From: Citrobacter enshiensis
GTDB taxonomy: Bacteria; Pseudomonadota; Gammaproteobacteria; Enterobacterales; Enterobacteriaceae
Direction of reading: 5' to 3'
DNA: 64,000 nt
Assembly (NCBI RefSeq): GCF_029338175.1
Contig: NZ_CP119862.1
Location: forward strand, 4,310,839-4,374,838
A model generated the notes under the pieces. It saw nothing but the letters and a program-made list of their open reading frames with translations, made no database searches and was not told the origin of the DNA. The position numbers and the translations under genes were made by a program. The number at the start of each line of letters is the position of its first letter. The first letter of the stretch is position 1. Shown one piece after another: positions 23,797-31,724 of this stretch.

Positions 23797-24072
23797 ATGC
23801 GAGCCCGTGTTTTGACCTTTCTGGCTGCACTTTTGCTCAGTGCAAATGCGACGGCAGCCATTAAAATCGATAACCAACAAGCCAGGAATATGGATGATGT
23901 GCAGAGCTTAGGCGTGATTTACATTAATCATAACTTCGCCACTGAAAGTGAAGCAGATCAAGCTCTGAACGAAGAAACAGATGCGCAAGGTGCAACGTAC
24001 TACCACGTCATCCTGATCCGGGAGCCGGGTAGCAACGGTAACATGCACGCCAGCGCAGACATTTATCGCTAG
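23797..24072 (+). CDS. yjfY: YjfY, small periplasmic DUF1471 (YhcN/BhsA-McbA family) protein
   Basis: A 91-aa precursor with signal peptide (ARVLTFLAALLLSANATAA) and a DUF1471 domain that ends, like its paralogues, in ADIYR. Members of this family are stress-induced periplasmic proteins that affect biofilm, permeability or proteolysis. There is a strong GAGGAGG ribosome site. Two paralogues, bsmA and yjfN, lie 1.2-1.6 kb downstream. A terminator follows. Confidence 0.87.
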   Translation: MRARVLTFLAALLLSANATAAIKIDNQQARNMDDVQSLGVIYINHNFATESEADQALNEETDAQGATYYHVILIREPGSNGNMHASADIYR

Positions 24073-24115
24073 CCATTCAGAAACAACCAACGAAAACATT
24101 GCCATAGTTTGATTT

Positions 24116-24140
24116 GCCCCCTCTTCAGGGGGCTTTTTTT
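24116..24140 (+). terminator. Rho-independent terminator of yjfY
   Basis: GCCCCC-TCTTCA-GGGGGC followed by seven T, 44 bp after the yjfY stop. Confidence 0.88.
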
Positions 24141-24167
24141 GGGCACTGTCACCCCGGAATCCGACCC

Positions 24168-24315
24168 GAACGGGTCGGCTGCCGTAAAATGGGCGAACAC
24201 GCGGGGATGTTGTTCAACCGCGCCATTCAACGCGATATGCTGATTACGGGTAAACGACTCCCCCATGATCCTGCAACAACCTGGAGGGCAAGCGGTTAGC
24301 GTTCTGCGTGTTTAA
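24168..24315 (+). pseudogene. ulaR: Remnant of ulaR, the L-ascorbate utilisation repressor (3' end only, frameshifted)
   Basis: The first frame reads RKMGEHAGMLFNRA..DMLITGK, which aligns with the E. coli UlaR C-terminal stretch [23 protein letters not shown]. After a frameshift near 24250 another frame reads MILQQPGGQAVSVLRV and stops at 24313-24315, matching the UlaR end EILQQLEAQGVSILRV. Upstream of about 24168 nothing resembles UlaR. The fragment is convergent with yjfP exactly as ulaR is in E. coli. The rest of ulaR, ulaG and ulaABCDEF are absent, so this is the scar of a deletion. The alignment is from memory of the E. coli protein. Confidence 0.85.
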
Positions 24316-25061
24316 AGGTGCTGGCGAAAAAAGGAGACCGTGGCTGCCAGGGCTTCTGGCGTAATACGGTGGCGTACTCCCACCTCCCATAAACAGGTCA
24401 GATTCTTATCCAGTCCCCGTTGGCTCAACGCTTGCTGCAAGCGTAATGATTCCGTGGCAGGAACCACATCATCTGCCTGCCCATGCCACAGCAGCAGCGG
24501 TCGATTTGCCACATGAGTCAGTTGCTCCGTCACTTCCCACTCGGCCAGCGGGGCAAGTATCTTGTCGAATTCAGCCTGTTGCGAAGGTGTTTCCAGTGAG
24601 GACGGGGGAAAGAGCGTCTGTGCCAGTTGGGTGAAATACCCCGATCCCATCAGACTGGCGACGCATTTCACCTCTGGATGACGCGTCATAATGCCCAACG
24701 CGGTCATGCCGCCCATCGACGCCCCTCCTACTGCCAGGCGTTCGTTCAGAATCCAGTTTTCCGCCTGCGCTGCCGCACGTAACGCAGCGAATTCCTGCAT
24801 ATTTTGCTGCAGAATTTGCCAGAATTGCCAGGTTCGCCACTGTGCATCACCGGTAAATCGTACGCCGTGCTCCGGCGCATCAGGCATAATAACCCGATAC
24901 CCGGCCTGTGCCAGTGCAACAGCGAAGTAGCTATACACGAGGCTGGAAGAGGTGAACCCATGATAAAAAATGAGACAAGGCAGCGGTGCCTCACGTTTTC
25001 CCTGCGGAAACGCATGAAGGACGGGATTCTCTGCCAGATACCGTGTTTCAATCTCTATCAT
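24312..25061 (-). CDS. yjfP: YjfP, alpha/beta-hydrolase esterase
   Basis: 249 aa, the E. coli length. It has the alpha/beta-hydrolase oxyanion and nucleophile motifs: FYHGFTSSS near residue 30, GGASMGG (Ser nucleophile near 115) and a late Asp/His pair (GQADDVVPA; VRHRITPE). In vitro carboxylesterase activity is known for the family; the physiological substrate is not. I chose the ATG at 25061 (AGAGGTG upstream), which matches E. coli. The stop overlaps the ulaR remnant by 4 bases. Confidence 0.93.
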   Translation of the reverse strand: MIEIETRYLAENPVLHAFPQGKREAPLPCLIFYHGFTSSSLVYSYFAVALAQAGYRVIMPDAPEHGVRFTGDAQWRTWQFWQILQQNMQEFAALRAAAQAENWILNERLAVGGASMGGMTALGIMTRHPEVKCVASLMGSGYFTQLAQTLFPPSSLETPSQQAEFDKILAPLAEWEVTEQLTHVANRPLLLWHGQADDVVPATESLRLQQALSQRGLDKNLTCLWEVGVRHRITPEALAATVSFFRQHL

Positions 25062-25244
25062 TTTTACACCTCTTTTATTCTGGTATGCCACGGCAAAATT
25101 CATAGCGCAAGTTTATGAGTTCGACAATGATTCACAATGTTGAGAACTGGGTTACGCTTTCGCAACATTTTCATTCGAAAATCGCGTGAGAGATAACAAT
25201 TCGGGAACATTCCCCCTAAAGGGAAATTAATAAGGCACTACACT

Positions 25245-25574
25245 ATGGCTATCAGGAAACGAGATAGAGTTATGCGCCGGTTTGCCTCTTTGATGCTGGT
25301 TTTATTCTTAAGCGGCTGCAGTGTACTTCAGGGTACTCCGCAACCTGCACCACCCGTCACTGACCAACCTCAGGAAATTCGCCGCGACCAGTCACATGGG
25401 TTGCAACGACTGGGGACGGTGAGCGCCCTGGTTCGGGGTTCCCCGGATGATGCCGTGGCGGAAATCAGAGCGAAGGCCATCGCCGCTAAAGCAGATTATT
25501 ACGTTATTTTGTTGGTCGATGAAACCATCGTGACAGGTCAGTGGTATTCGCAGGCCATTTTATATCGTAAATAA
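25245..25574 (+). CDS. bsmA: BsmA (YjfO), DUF1471 lipoprotein, biofilm and stress protein
   Basis: 109 aa with a lipoprotein signal: hydrophobic stretch LMLVLFLSGC with lipobox LSGC (Cys about 26). The DUF1471 domain ends WYSQAILYRK. In E. coli BsmA is involved in biofilm stress resistance and peroxide response. The ATG at 25245 gives the E. coli length; an internal ATG at 25272 is possible. Divergent from yjfP. Confidence 0.92.
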   Translation: MAIRKRDRVMRRFASLMLVLFLSGCSVLQGTPQPAPPVTDQPQEIRRDQSHGLQRLGTVSALVRGSPDDAVAEIRAKAIAAKADYYVILLVDETIVTGQWYSQAILYRK

Positions 25575-25720
25575 CAGTAGATTGATTTTTAGTCAGTTTT
25601 ACATTGCTTTGCGTGCCTATGCGTTTACCTGTGCACAATGAACCGATAGCAGGGTGCTGGAGGTTTATTACCGCGACGGAATGCCCTACCCAGGTGGGGA
25701 AACGTAAAATGGAGCTGACG

Positions 25721-25996
25721 ATGAAACAATCTATTGCCTTATCCTCACTGCTGGTTCCAGCCGGACTGGTGAGTACCACGGCACAGTCTGCCGAATTCGC
25801 CAGTGCTGACTGCGTCACAGGCCTGAACGAAATTGGCCAGATTTCCGTCAGCAATATTGCAGGAAACCCGCAGGATGTGGAACGTATCGTGGCGTTAAAA
25901 GCTGATGAGCAAGGCGCCTCCTGGTACCGCATTATTCAGATGTACGAAGATCAGCAGCCTGATAACTGGCGCGTACAAGCCATCCTGTATGCCTGA
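25721..25996 (+). CDS. yjfN: YjfN, small periplasmic DUF1471 protein, DegP activator family
   Basis: A 91-aa precursor (E. coli 91) with signal peptide ending TTAQSA before EFA. The DUF1471 domain ends WRVQAILYA, with the small hydrophobic C-terminus that in E. coli YjfN lets it activate and be degraded by the protease DegP. The ATG at 25721 has GGAG upstream; an in-frame ATG at 25709 would add four residues. It lies 146 bp after bsmA on the same strand. Confidence 0.9.
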   Translation: MKQSIALSSLLVPAGLVSTTAQSAEFASADCVTGLNEIGQISVSNIAGNPQDVERIVALKADEQGASWYRIIQMYEDQQPDNWRVQAILYA

Positions 25997-26004
25997 TTCT
26001 TCGC

Positions 26005-26043
26005 GTAGGCCGGGTGACAGCGTTTGCGCTTAACCCAGCCTAC
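26005..26043. repeat. REP-like palindrome between yjfN and aidB
   Basis: GTAGGCCGGG...CCCAGCCTAC, an imperfect REP palindrome between the convergent 3' ends of yjfN and aidB. Confidence 0.7.
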
Positions 26044-26054
26044 GAGCCTGGCCT

Positions 26055-27677
26055 CTAGCGTAATCCCCCTGTCGCTCTCAGGAGCAAATCGTTCTGCACC
26101 TGAGCGGACAAACGCGCCACGCCGCGCGTGTCCAGCATCATCTGGCACCAGGCCTGCGCCACCGGCGGAGATGCATACCGCAGCATTTGCGCCCCACACC
26201 CGAGCAAGAAGAGTTGCTGCGCTACCTCCCGCCCTTGTTCCTCAGAAGGCTTGTGCAATCGCTGCTGTAGTTGACGCACTGCGCGATCGTAATAGCGATC
26301 CTGGCCTTTGACTTCGGCAAAGGCGTCGGCCAGCAACGCGTAAACACCGCTTTGTTTGCTCAACACCCGAAGCACGTCCAGGCACATGATGTTGCCAGAG
26401 CCCTCCCAGATACTGTTCACCGGCATTTCCCGGTACAAACGTGGCAACTCGCTCTCTTCGCAGTAGCCCATTCCGCCAAGCACTTCCATCGCCTCGGCAA
26501 CAAACGGAATACCGCTTTTACACACCGCGAACTTCGCTGCAGGGGTGAATAAACGCGCCCAGAGCGCTTCTTTCTCATCGCGGCGACGATCCCACGCACG
26601 AGCCAGTCGAAACAACAGCGCCGTCTGGCCTTCAAGTTGTAACGCCATACGGCTCAGCACCTGACGCATCATCGGCTGTTCAACCAGCGGTTTGCCAAAT
26701 ACCTGCCGTTGATGGGCGTGATAGATCGCCACAGAAAATGCCCGGCGCATCATCCCATGACTGCCCAGCGCGCAATCAAAACGTGTCATCCCACCCATCT
26801 TCAGGATATGCCTGATCCCCTCGCCTTCTTCGCCTAACAGCCAGCCAATCGCATCCTGAAACTCCACTTCGCAACTGGCATTAGAACGGTTGCCCAGCTT
26901 GTCTTTCAGCCGTTCAAAACGGATGGCATTTCGCTGCCCATCAGGTAAAAAGCGCGGTACGAAGAAGCAAGAGAGTCCGCCTTTTGCCTGCGCCAAAACA
27001 AGATGCGCATCGCTTTGCGGAACGGAGAAGAACCATTTATGCCCCACCAGCCGGTATGCGCCATCGTCAAGGCGTTCCGCAAAAGTGGTATTGCTCAGAA
27101 CATCAGATCCGCCCTGCTTTTCCGTCATTCCCATGCCAATCAGTAGGCCACGCTTTTGCCCGCCAGGGAGAAGATGAGAGTCGTAGCGATCGCTACCAAG
27201 AGGCGTCTGCCAGTTATGGAAAGGAGTGGGTAACATCTGTCGCAACAGCGGCGTCGCCGCAAAGGTCATCGTGATGGGGCAAAGCGTTCCCGCTTCCACC
27301 TGAGCATGCAGCATAAAGCGCGCCGCACGGGCAACAAACGACCCTGTGCGGGCATCGTCTTCCCAGGCCAGATTATGTACGCGGTTCGCGCACAACCCCT
27401 GCATCAGCAGGTGCCAGGCAGGATGAAAACGCACATCATCCAGGCGCTGTCCCTGTGGGTCGTAGCGCAATAATTCAGGGGGACACATGTTGGCCAGACG
27501 CCCCAATTCCAGCGATTCTGCGGTGCCTAACTGTTGGCCAATACTGGCGAGCAGATCGCTATCCCAGCCAGCGCCTTCCCGGGCGACGGCTTCGTACAGC
27601 GCGCCATCAGACAGAAATAAATTGCTGTTATTGAGTGGAACGGGTTGGTTAAAAACGGTATGCGTTTGCCAGTGCAT
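26055..27677 (-). CDS. aidB: AidB, acyl-CoA dehydrogenase-like DNA alkylation-response protein
   Basis: 540 aa (E. coli 541). It has the acyl-CoA dehydrogenase fold with FAD-binding stretches (MGMTEKQGGSDVLSNTT; GHKWFFS) and the NSIWEGSGNIM motif near residue 430, then a C-terminal DNA-binding extension. In E. coli aidB is induced by Ada and binds DNA and FAD to protect against alkylation. The ATG at 27677 has GGAGGGAGAC upstream. Convergent with yjfN; 84 bp separate it from yjfC upstream. I did not recognise an Ada box. Confidence 0.95.
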   Translation of the reverse strand: MHWQTHTVFNQPVPLNNSNLFLSDGALYEAVAREGAGWDSDLLASIGQQLGTAESLELGRLANMCPPELLRYDPQGQRLDDVRFHPAWHLLMQGLCANRVHNLAWEDDARTGSFVARAARFMLHAQVEAGTLCPITMTFAATPLLRQMLPTPFHNWQTPLGSDRYDSHLLPGGQKRGLLIGMGMTEKQGGSDVLSNTTFAERLDDGAYRLVGHKWFFSVPQSDAHLVLAQAKGGLSCFFVPRFLPDGQRNAIRFERLKDKLGNRSNASCEVEFQDAIGWLLGEEGEGIRHILKMGGMTRFDCALGSHGMMRRAFSVAIYHAHQRQVFGKPLVEQPMMRQVLSRMALQLEGQTALLFRLARAWDRRRDEKEALWARLFTPAAKFAVCKSGIPFVAEAMEVLGGMGYCEESELPRLYREMPVNSIWEGSGNIMCLDVLRVLSKQSGVYALLADAFAEVKGQDRYYDRAVRQLQQRLHKPSEEQGREVAQQLFLLGCGAQMLRYASPPVAQAWCQMMLDTRGVARLSAQVQNDLLLRATGGLR

Positions 27678-27761
27678 GATGTCTCCCTCCGCCAATGGCA
27701 GTAACTGTAAGTATGGTCAGTACTGCGCCACCGGCTGCGGAGGGAGATCACAAAAGCCGGA

Positions 27762-28928
27762 TCAACCCGAAATATAATGCGGGACGTAACGTGAAGTATC
27801 TTTCGTAATCAAGGTATTATCTTCTCTGATACCCATGCCTGACGCCTCATCATCAACAATCCAACTGCCGATCAGCGTGTAGCTCTCGCCAAAACGCGGC
27901 AACGGCTGAAACGCCTGGTAGATCATCGGCTCGTCGGCATAATCGCCATCAGCGTGTTCAAGCACATTGTTCTTGCCATCAAAGAGGGTGACATTACCGC
28001 CTTCACGGGAGTAGATGGGTTTGCGCACATAGCTTTCACCGGGCTGAATACACGGCTTTTCACCGTCAAACCAGGCGGGTAACAGATTGGGATGGTTGGG
28101 GAAAAAGCGCCACAGTAGCGGCATCAGCCCTTTATTGCTGAGAACACTCTTCCACAGCGGCTCAATCCACTGTTCACGGCGTTTACGCAGGAGTGGGCCA
28201 TTATCATCACGCATCATCCACTCCAGTGGATACAGCTTAAATGCGCGACGAATCACGTTGTCGTCAAGATCGGTCAGCACGCCGCCGACGCCAAGGCCAA
28301 GATCCTCAATATAGATAAACCGCGTCTCCTGCCCCGCCTGCTGTGCGCAGTCCTGCAAATACAGCACCGTGGAGCGATCTTCATCGCTTTCTTCGCAACA
28401 ACAGAAGTAGAGCGGCTCCTGGCTGTACAGCTCGCCAAAGCGGGAGATTAGGCGTTCCTGTATCGCATTATATTGATCGGCATCGCGCGGAATCATACCG
28501 CTGCGCCGGGCATCTTCCAGCCACAGCCACTGGAAATAGGCAGACTCATATAGCGAGGTGGGCGTATCTGCGTTGTATTCCAGCAGTTTGACCGGCGCAT
28601 TGTTACCGCACCAGACGAAATCCATCCGTCCGTACAGGGAAGGATCGCGGCTGCGCCAGCTTTCTGCGATAACATCCCAGTACAGCGGCGGGATCGCCAG
28701 TTGCTGCATAATATGTTCGTCCTTCACCGCCCGCTCGACCACGTCCAGGCACATCTGATGAAGTTCAGCGGTCGGTTTTTCGATCTGCTCTTCAATCTGT
28801 CGCAGCGTAAACCGATATGCCCGGCTCTCGTCCCAGTAAATTTCGTTGTCGATAATATGAAAATCGAAGCCGTGATCGCAGGCGATCTTATCCAGATCTC
28901 TGCGCACAGGTACGTCATGTCGCAACAT
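27762..28928 (-). CDS. yjfC: YjfC, glutathionylspermidine-synthase-like ATP-grasp protein
   Basis: 388 aa (E. coli 387). It is a stand-alone GSP-synthase ATP-grasp domain without the amidase half of Gss. Conserved stretches include LLEYNADTPTSL (substrate carboxylate loop, about 115), ESYVRKPIYSREGGNV (ATP-binding, about 295-310) and IGSWIVDDEASGMGIRED near the end. By family it should ligate a carboxylate to an amine using ATP, but the substrate is unknown. Last gene of the yjfI-yjfC operon, 2 bp after yjfM. Confidence 0.92.
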   Translation of the reverse strand: MLRHDVPVRRDLDKIACDHGFDFHIIDNEIYWDESRAYRFTLRQIEEQIEKPTAELHQMCLDVVERAVKDEHIMQQLAIPPLYWDVIAESWRSRDPSLYGRMDFVWCGNNAPVKLLEYNADTPTSLYESAYFQWLWLEDARRSGMIPRDADQYNAIQERLISRFGELYSQEPLYFCCCEESDEDRSTVLYLQDCAQQAGQETRFIYIEDLGLGVGGVLTDLDDNVIRRAFKLYPLEWMMRDDNGPLLRKRREQWIEPLWKSVLSNKGLMPLLWRFFPNHPNLLPAWFDGEKPCIQPGESYVRKPIYSREGGNVTLFDGKNNVLEHADGDYADEPMIYQAFQPLPRFGESYTLIGSWIVDDEASGMGIREDNTLITKDTSRYVPHYISG

Positions 28929-28930
28929 GA

Positions 28931-29572
28931 TTATCCTCCCCAGGAGCCGCGCGCACTGGACGAGCGCCCATATCCGCCGCGAGAAACCGTTGACGCTTTC
29001 TTCGTGCTATAGCCATGGCTGGTTGCGGTATCGCTTTTGCCGGAGCCAGAACGCCAGGAGTAGTCTCCTGATGTCGTGCGCCAGACGGGACGCGAGGCGT
29101 AAGACGACCCACCGCTGCTGTATGCATATTGATCATCCCGGTCTTTGCGAATAGCTCTGCTGAGCAGAAAGCCAGCAACAACGGGGATCCAACTCTGGCT
29201 GGTTGTGTCAAGATAGCAATTGCCAAACTGCGACTGACAACGCTCCTGATTCATCTCCTTGGGTAAATTCGCATAAAAGTCATTCTTCGCGTTGTTCCAG
29301 CCTTCTGCGCAAATGGCCGCACCATTACCATCATCAATGCAATCCTGCACCGATGAGTAAAAGACGCCATCGCCGTCGTTATCCGCATTGCTGTCATCAC
29401 TGCATCCCTTAAGGATAAAAAATGCAGCGCCGCCCATGATCGCCAGCGTCAGGTATTTACCGGTATACCGGCTGCGTTTAGGTTCAAAAGGATTGACCGG
29501 GCGATCAATTCGGGTGATTGCAGAATGCCCAACCCCTGTTTTTTGCTGTCTGGAACTTTGTTTTTTTGCCAT
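28931..29572 (-). CDS. yjfM: YjfM, DUF1190 membrane-anchored protein
   Basis: 213 aa. It has a basic N-terminus, one transmembrane segment (YLTLAIMGGAAFFILKGC, about 40-57), a region with an acidic Asp-rich patch (SNADNDGDGVFY) and several cysteines, and a low-complexity Gly/Ser/Arg-rich tail ending GRSSSARGSWGG. A lipobox-like KGCS is present but too far from the N-terminus to be convincing. The function is unknown. In the operon between yjfL (9-bp gap) and yjfC (2-bp gap). Confidence 0.9.
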   Translation of the reverse strand: MAKKQSSRQQKTGVGHSAITRIDRPVNPFEPKRSRYTGKYLTLAIMGGAAFFILKGCSDDSNADNDGDGVFYSSVQDCIDDGNGAAICAEGWNNAKNDFYANLPKEMNQERCQSQFGNCYLDTTSQSWIPVVAGFLLSRAIRKDRDDQYAYSSGGSSYASRPVWRTTSGDYSWRSGSGKSDTATSHGYSTKKASTVSRGGYGRSSSARGSWGG

Positions 29573-29581
29573 GATCGTCCA

Positions 29582-29980
29582 TTACCATGTCATACAGGCG
29601 GCGTTGAAAATACCCCCTGCCAGCGCGGCAGTGCCCATAAACATTCCCGCTGCTGTGTTGTGATTAATAATTTTTTCGCTCAGTGTCGGCATATACAACC
29701 GCACACCACCGTAAATCATCAGTTGGATCACCAGCGCAATTCCGCCCCAGGCAAAATAATCCGGTATGCTGACCGAATTGATTGCCGCGCTGGATAATGG
29801 AATAGCGTAGCCCAACAATGTGCCGCTAAAAGCCAGTGATGCTGCCGTATTATTGTTTTTAATCAATTGCCATTCATTGTGAGGCGTAATTTTTGAATAG
29901 ACAAAAAGGAACAGTATCACCATGGCTGCACCGATAAAAAAATAGGAGCAAAAAGCCACTAATGAATCCAGTATATGCAT
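29582..29980 (-). CDS. yjfL: YjfL, DUF350 four-helix inner-membrane protein
   Basis: 132 aa (E. coli 132) with four hydrophobic segments: about 6-28, 50-68, 75-95 and 112-130. It contains the DUF350 pattern NNTAASLAFSGTLLGYAIPLSS and ends NHNTAAGMFMGTAALAGGIFNAA. I chose the internal ATG at 29980 because it gives the E. coli protein; an upstream start overlaps yjfK. The function is unknown, but DUF350 genes recur next to PspA-like and ATP-grasp genes. Confidence 0.93.
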   Translation of the reverse strand: MHILDSLVAFCSYFFIGAAMVILFLFVYSKITPHNEWQLIKNNNTAASLAFSGTLLGYAIPLSSAAINSVSIPDYFAWGGIALVIQLMIYGGVRLYMPTLSEKIINHNTAAGMFMGTAALAGGIFNAACMTW

Positions 29981-29997
29981 CTCTTTCTTCCCTGTGT

Positions 29998-30657
29998 TTA
30001 ACCAATAATATTCAGTGACGTTAATGGGATATCCACTCCCAGCGCGCGGGAAAATACCCACTCCGGTTCACCTTGATCATTAAACGACTCTTCACCGTTT
30101 AACAGCAGATATTCCCAAGTCCCTTCTGCAACCTGACGCTGGTATCCCATCGTAAAATTATGGACATCCCACTTCGCATTCTGCTCATTTTCTACCTTCT
30201 CTAACATGTATACCGGTTCAATATTGCCAGGTTCTTCACGATTAAAAAAACGCTGCCAGTGCCGATGCTCCCAGGATAACGTCGGAGTACCGATGGATTC
30301 CGGACTGATTACCGAACGCCAGTGTTTTTCCTGATTGATACCATAACTCTCTGCATAAACAAGGAGTTTAATATCCTCAATATCATCAGTATCCATGCCG
30401 CCCGTCGTACTGATTTGCAAGAACTCATCACCCGAAGTGTAGTACCGAAAGATCTGACTACCGCCGCCAAGGTCTATATGACTGATGGCAGCCACAGTAT
30501 ATTCTTCTCCTGGCAGCGTCACTAATAGCTCATCGTCTAATAGCCGAAATGCTAACGTATCGAGGGTAAAACCACAGTTCAGATGCAATCCCAGCGGCCC
30601 CCGAACAGGCACACACGTATTATCCTTACCAAATAAGCGCTGTAAAAAACTGGTCAT
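29998..30657 (-). CDS. yjfK: YjfK, DUF2491 cytoplasmic protein of unknown function
   Basis: 219 aa, the E. coli length, with no signal peptide or membrane segment. It belongs to the DUF2491 family and has no recognisable catalytic motif. Its ATG overlaps the stop of the upstream K+ channel gene by 4 bases (ATGA), and yjfL follows 17 bp later, so it is part of the same polycistronic unit. Confidence 0.92.
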   Translation of the reverse strand: MTSFLQRLFGKDNTCVPVRGPLGLHLNCGFTLDTLAFRLLDDELLVTLPGEEYTVAAISHIDLGGGSQIFRYYTSGDEFLQISTTGGMDTDDIEDIKLLVYAESYGINQEKHWRSVISPESIGTPTLSWEHRHWQRFFNREEPGNIEPVYMLEKVENEQNAKWDVHNFTMGYQRQVAEGTWEYLLLNGEESFNDQGEPEWVFSRALGVDIPLTSLNIIG

Positions 30658-31724
30658 AAACTTCCCTCTATATTTTGCCAGTTAACGTCTTCCGCCAAAA
30701 TGCGGCTATTGCCAATCAGATGCAGCCACATACCTCCCTTTACTTCCGTCGCGACGACTGGATTAAGTTCTATTCCCCGTCCGTTTTTACAGCAACTAAT
30801 TCCCAGCACGGTGGCATCATGATGAAGTTTCATATAACGCATCAACGCCCCATAACGCACAGGCGTCACCCATTCAGGGATAGGTAAGGCAAATCCGGTA
30901 TCACCCAGCATCGGATTCATTATGGATACAACAGACTGGGACGAACCAGGATCCTGAATAGAACGAGAAAGCTGCTCAGCAGAAATATTTCTTACTATTT
31001 CAATACGCTGGCAGTGCGTCTCCAGTAATCTTGCGTAACGTTCATCTTCCAGATAGGCAACTATATGGCATCTTTCAGGAATAAAATCCGCCAGAGAAAG
31101 CGCAGCAGTAAACGTCTGTTCATCGGTACGCGCAAAAATGATAACACTCTGACAATTCGGCAGTCCCATTCGGGTATGTTCATGAGGATCGTTAAAATTA
31201 CTGACCCGAATAAAATCTACCCAGTTATTACCAGGCATAGGATGTTGAATATCCTCCCGCTCACATAAAAGTACCCGCCCAAACGCTCTTCGGGTATCGT
31301 ACAGCAATAATGAGATCATTTTTTCGGTCTGATGACCGCGCCACCCGACAACCAACATATGGTTGTGCAAATTATGATAATCGCCCATTCCCGTCATTCC
31401 TTTCGCGAGCATTCCTTGCACTAACGCGATGACTTTCCCCATTAACGCACCGAATAATCCGACACTGACTGGAATTTGCCAAAGCGCAGTAAAAACTCGT
31501 CCTCCTGCCGTCTGGGGGCTTAGATCGCCAAATCCAGTCGTTGAGCCAACAACTGAGCAGTAATAAATGAAATTGCTCAATCGTCCCACTAGCGTTTCTT
31601 CATCCAGTAGTACAAAAACCAGGTAACACAACAGGTATTGCCCTGCAAATAACCCCGCTAACGCAGGCCAGGTCAGTCTGGAGAGATGACGCTGAAAGGT
31701 CCTGATAATCCAATAGAAAGGCAT
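30654..31724 (-). CDS. Two-helix potassium channel-like protein with RCK/TrkA-N domain
   Basis: 356 aa. It has a basic N-terminal cytosolic segment, TM1 about 21-40, a pore helix and selectivity filter STTGFGDLSP (62-67 being TTGFGD in place of the usual TVGYGD), TM2 about 78-104, then an RCK-like Rossmann domain starting NHMLVVGWRGHQTEK (121-135). The second half may carry a degenerate RCK_C. This layout is that of ligand-gated K+ channels. The ATG at 31724 overlaps the yjfJ stop by one base (TGATG) and the stop overlaps yjfK by four bases, so it is fully embedded in the yjf operon. E. coli K-12 has no gene between yjfJ and yjfK, as I recall. Confidence 0.88.
   Translation of the reverse strand: MPFYWIIRTFQRHLSRLTWPALAGLFAGQYLLCYLVFVLLDEETLVGRLSNFIYYCSVVGSTTGFGDLSPQTAGGRVFTALWQIPVSVGLFGALMGKVIALVQGMLAKGMTGMGDYHNLHNHMLVVGWRGHQTEKMISLLLYDTRRAFGRVLLCEREDIQHPMPGNNWVDFIRVSNFNDPHEHTRMGLPNCQSVIIFARTDEQTFTAALSLADFIPERCHIVAYLEDERYARLLETHCQRIEIVRNISAEQLSRSIQDPGSSQSVVSIMNPMLGDTGFALPIPEWVTPVRYGALMRYMKLHHDATVLGISCCKNGRGIELNPVVATEVKGGMWLHLIGNSRILAEDVNWQNIEGSL

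Noticed and set aside
24069-24266. 65-aa minus-strand ORF between yjfY and yjfP
   Set aside because: It runs antisense through the yjfY terminator and the ulaR remnant and has no domain.
28931-29572. YjfM as a lipoprotein
   Set aside because: The KGCS motif lies about 55 residues from the start, after a long basic N-terminus, and lacks a proper lipobox.
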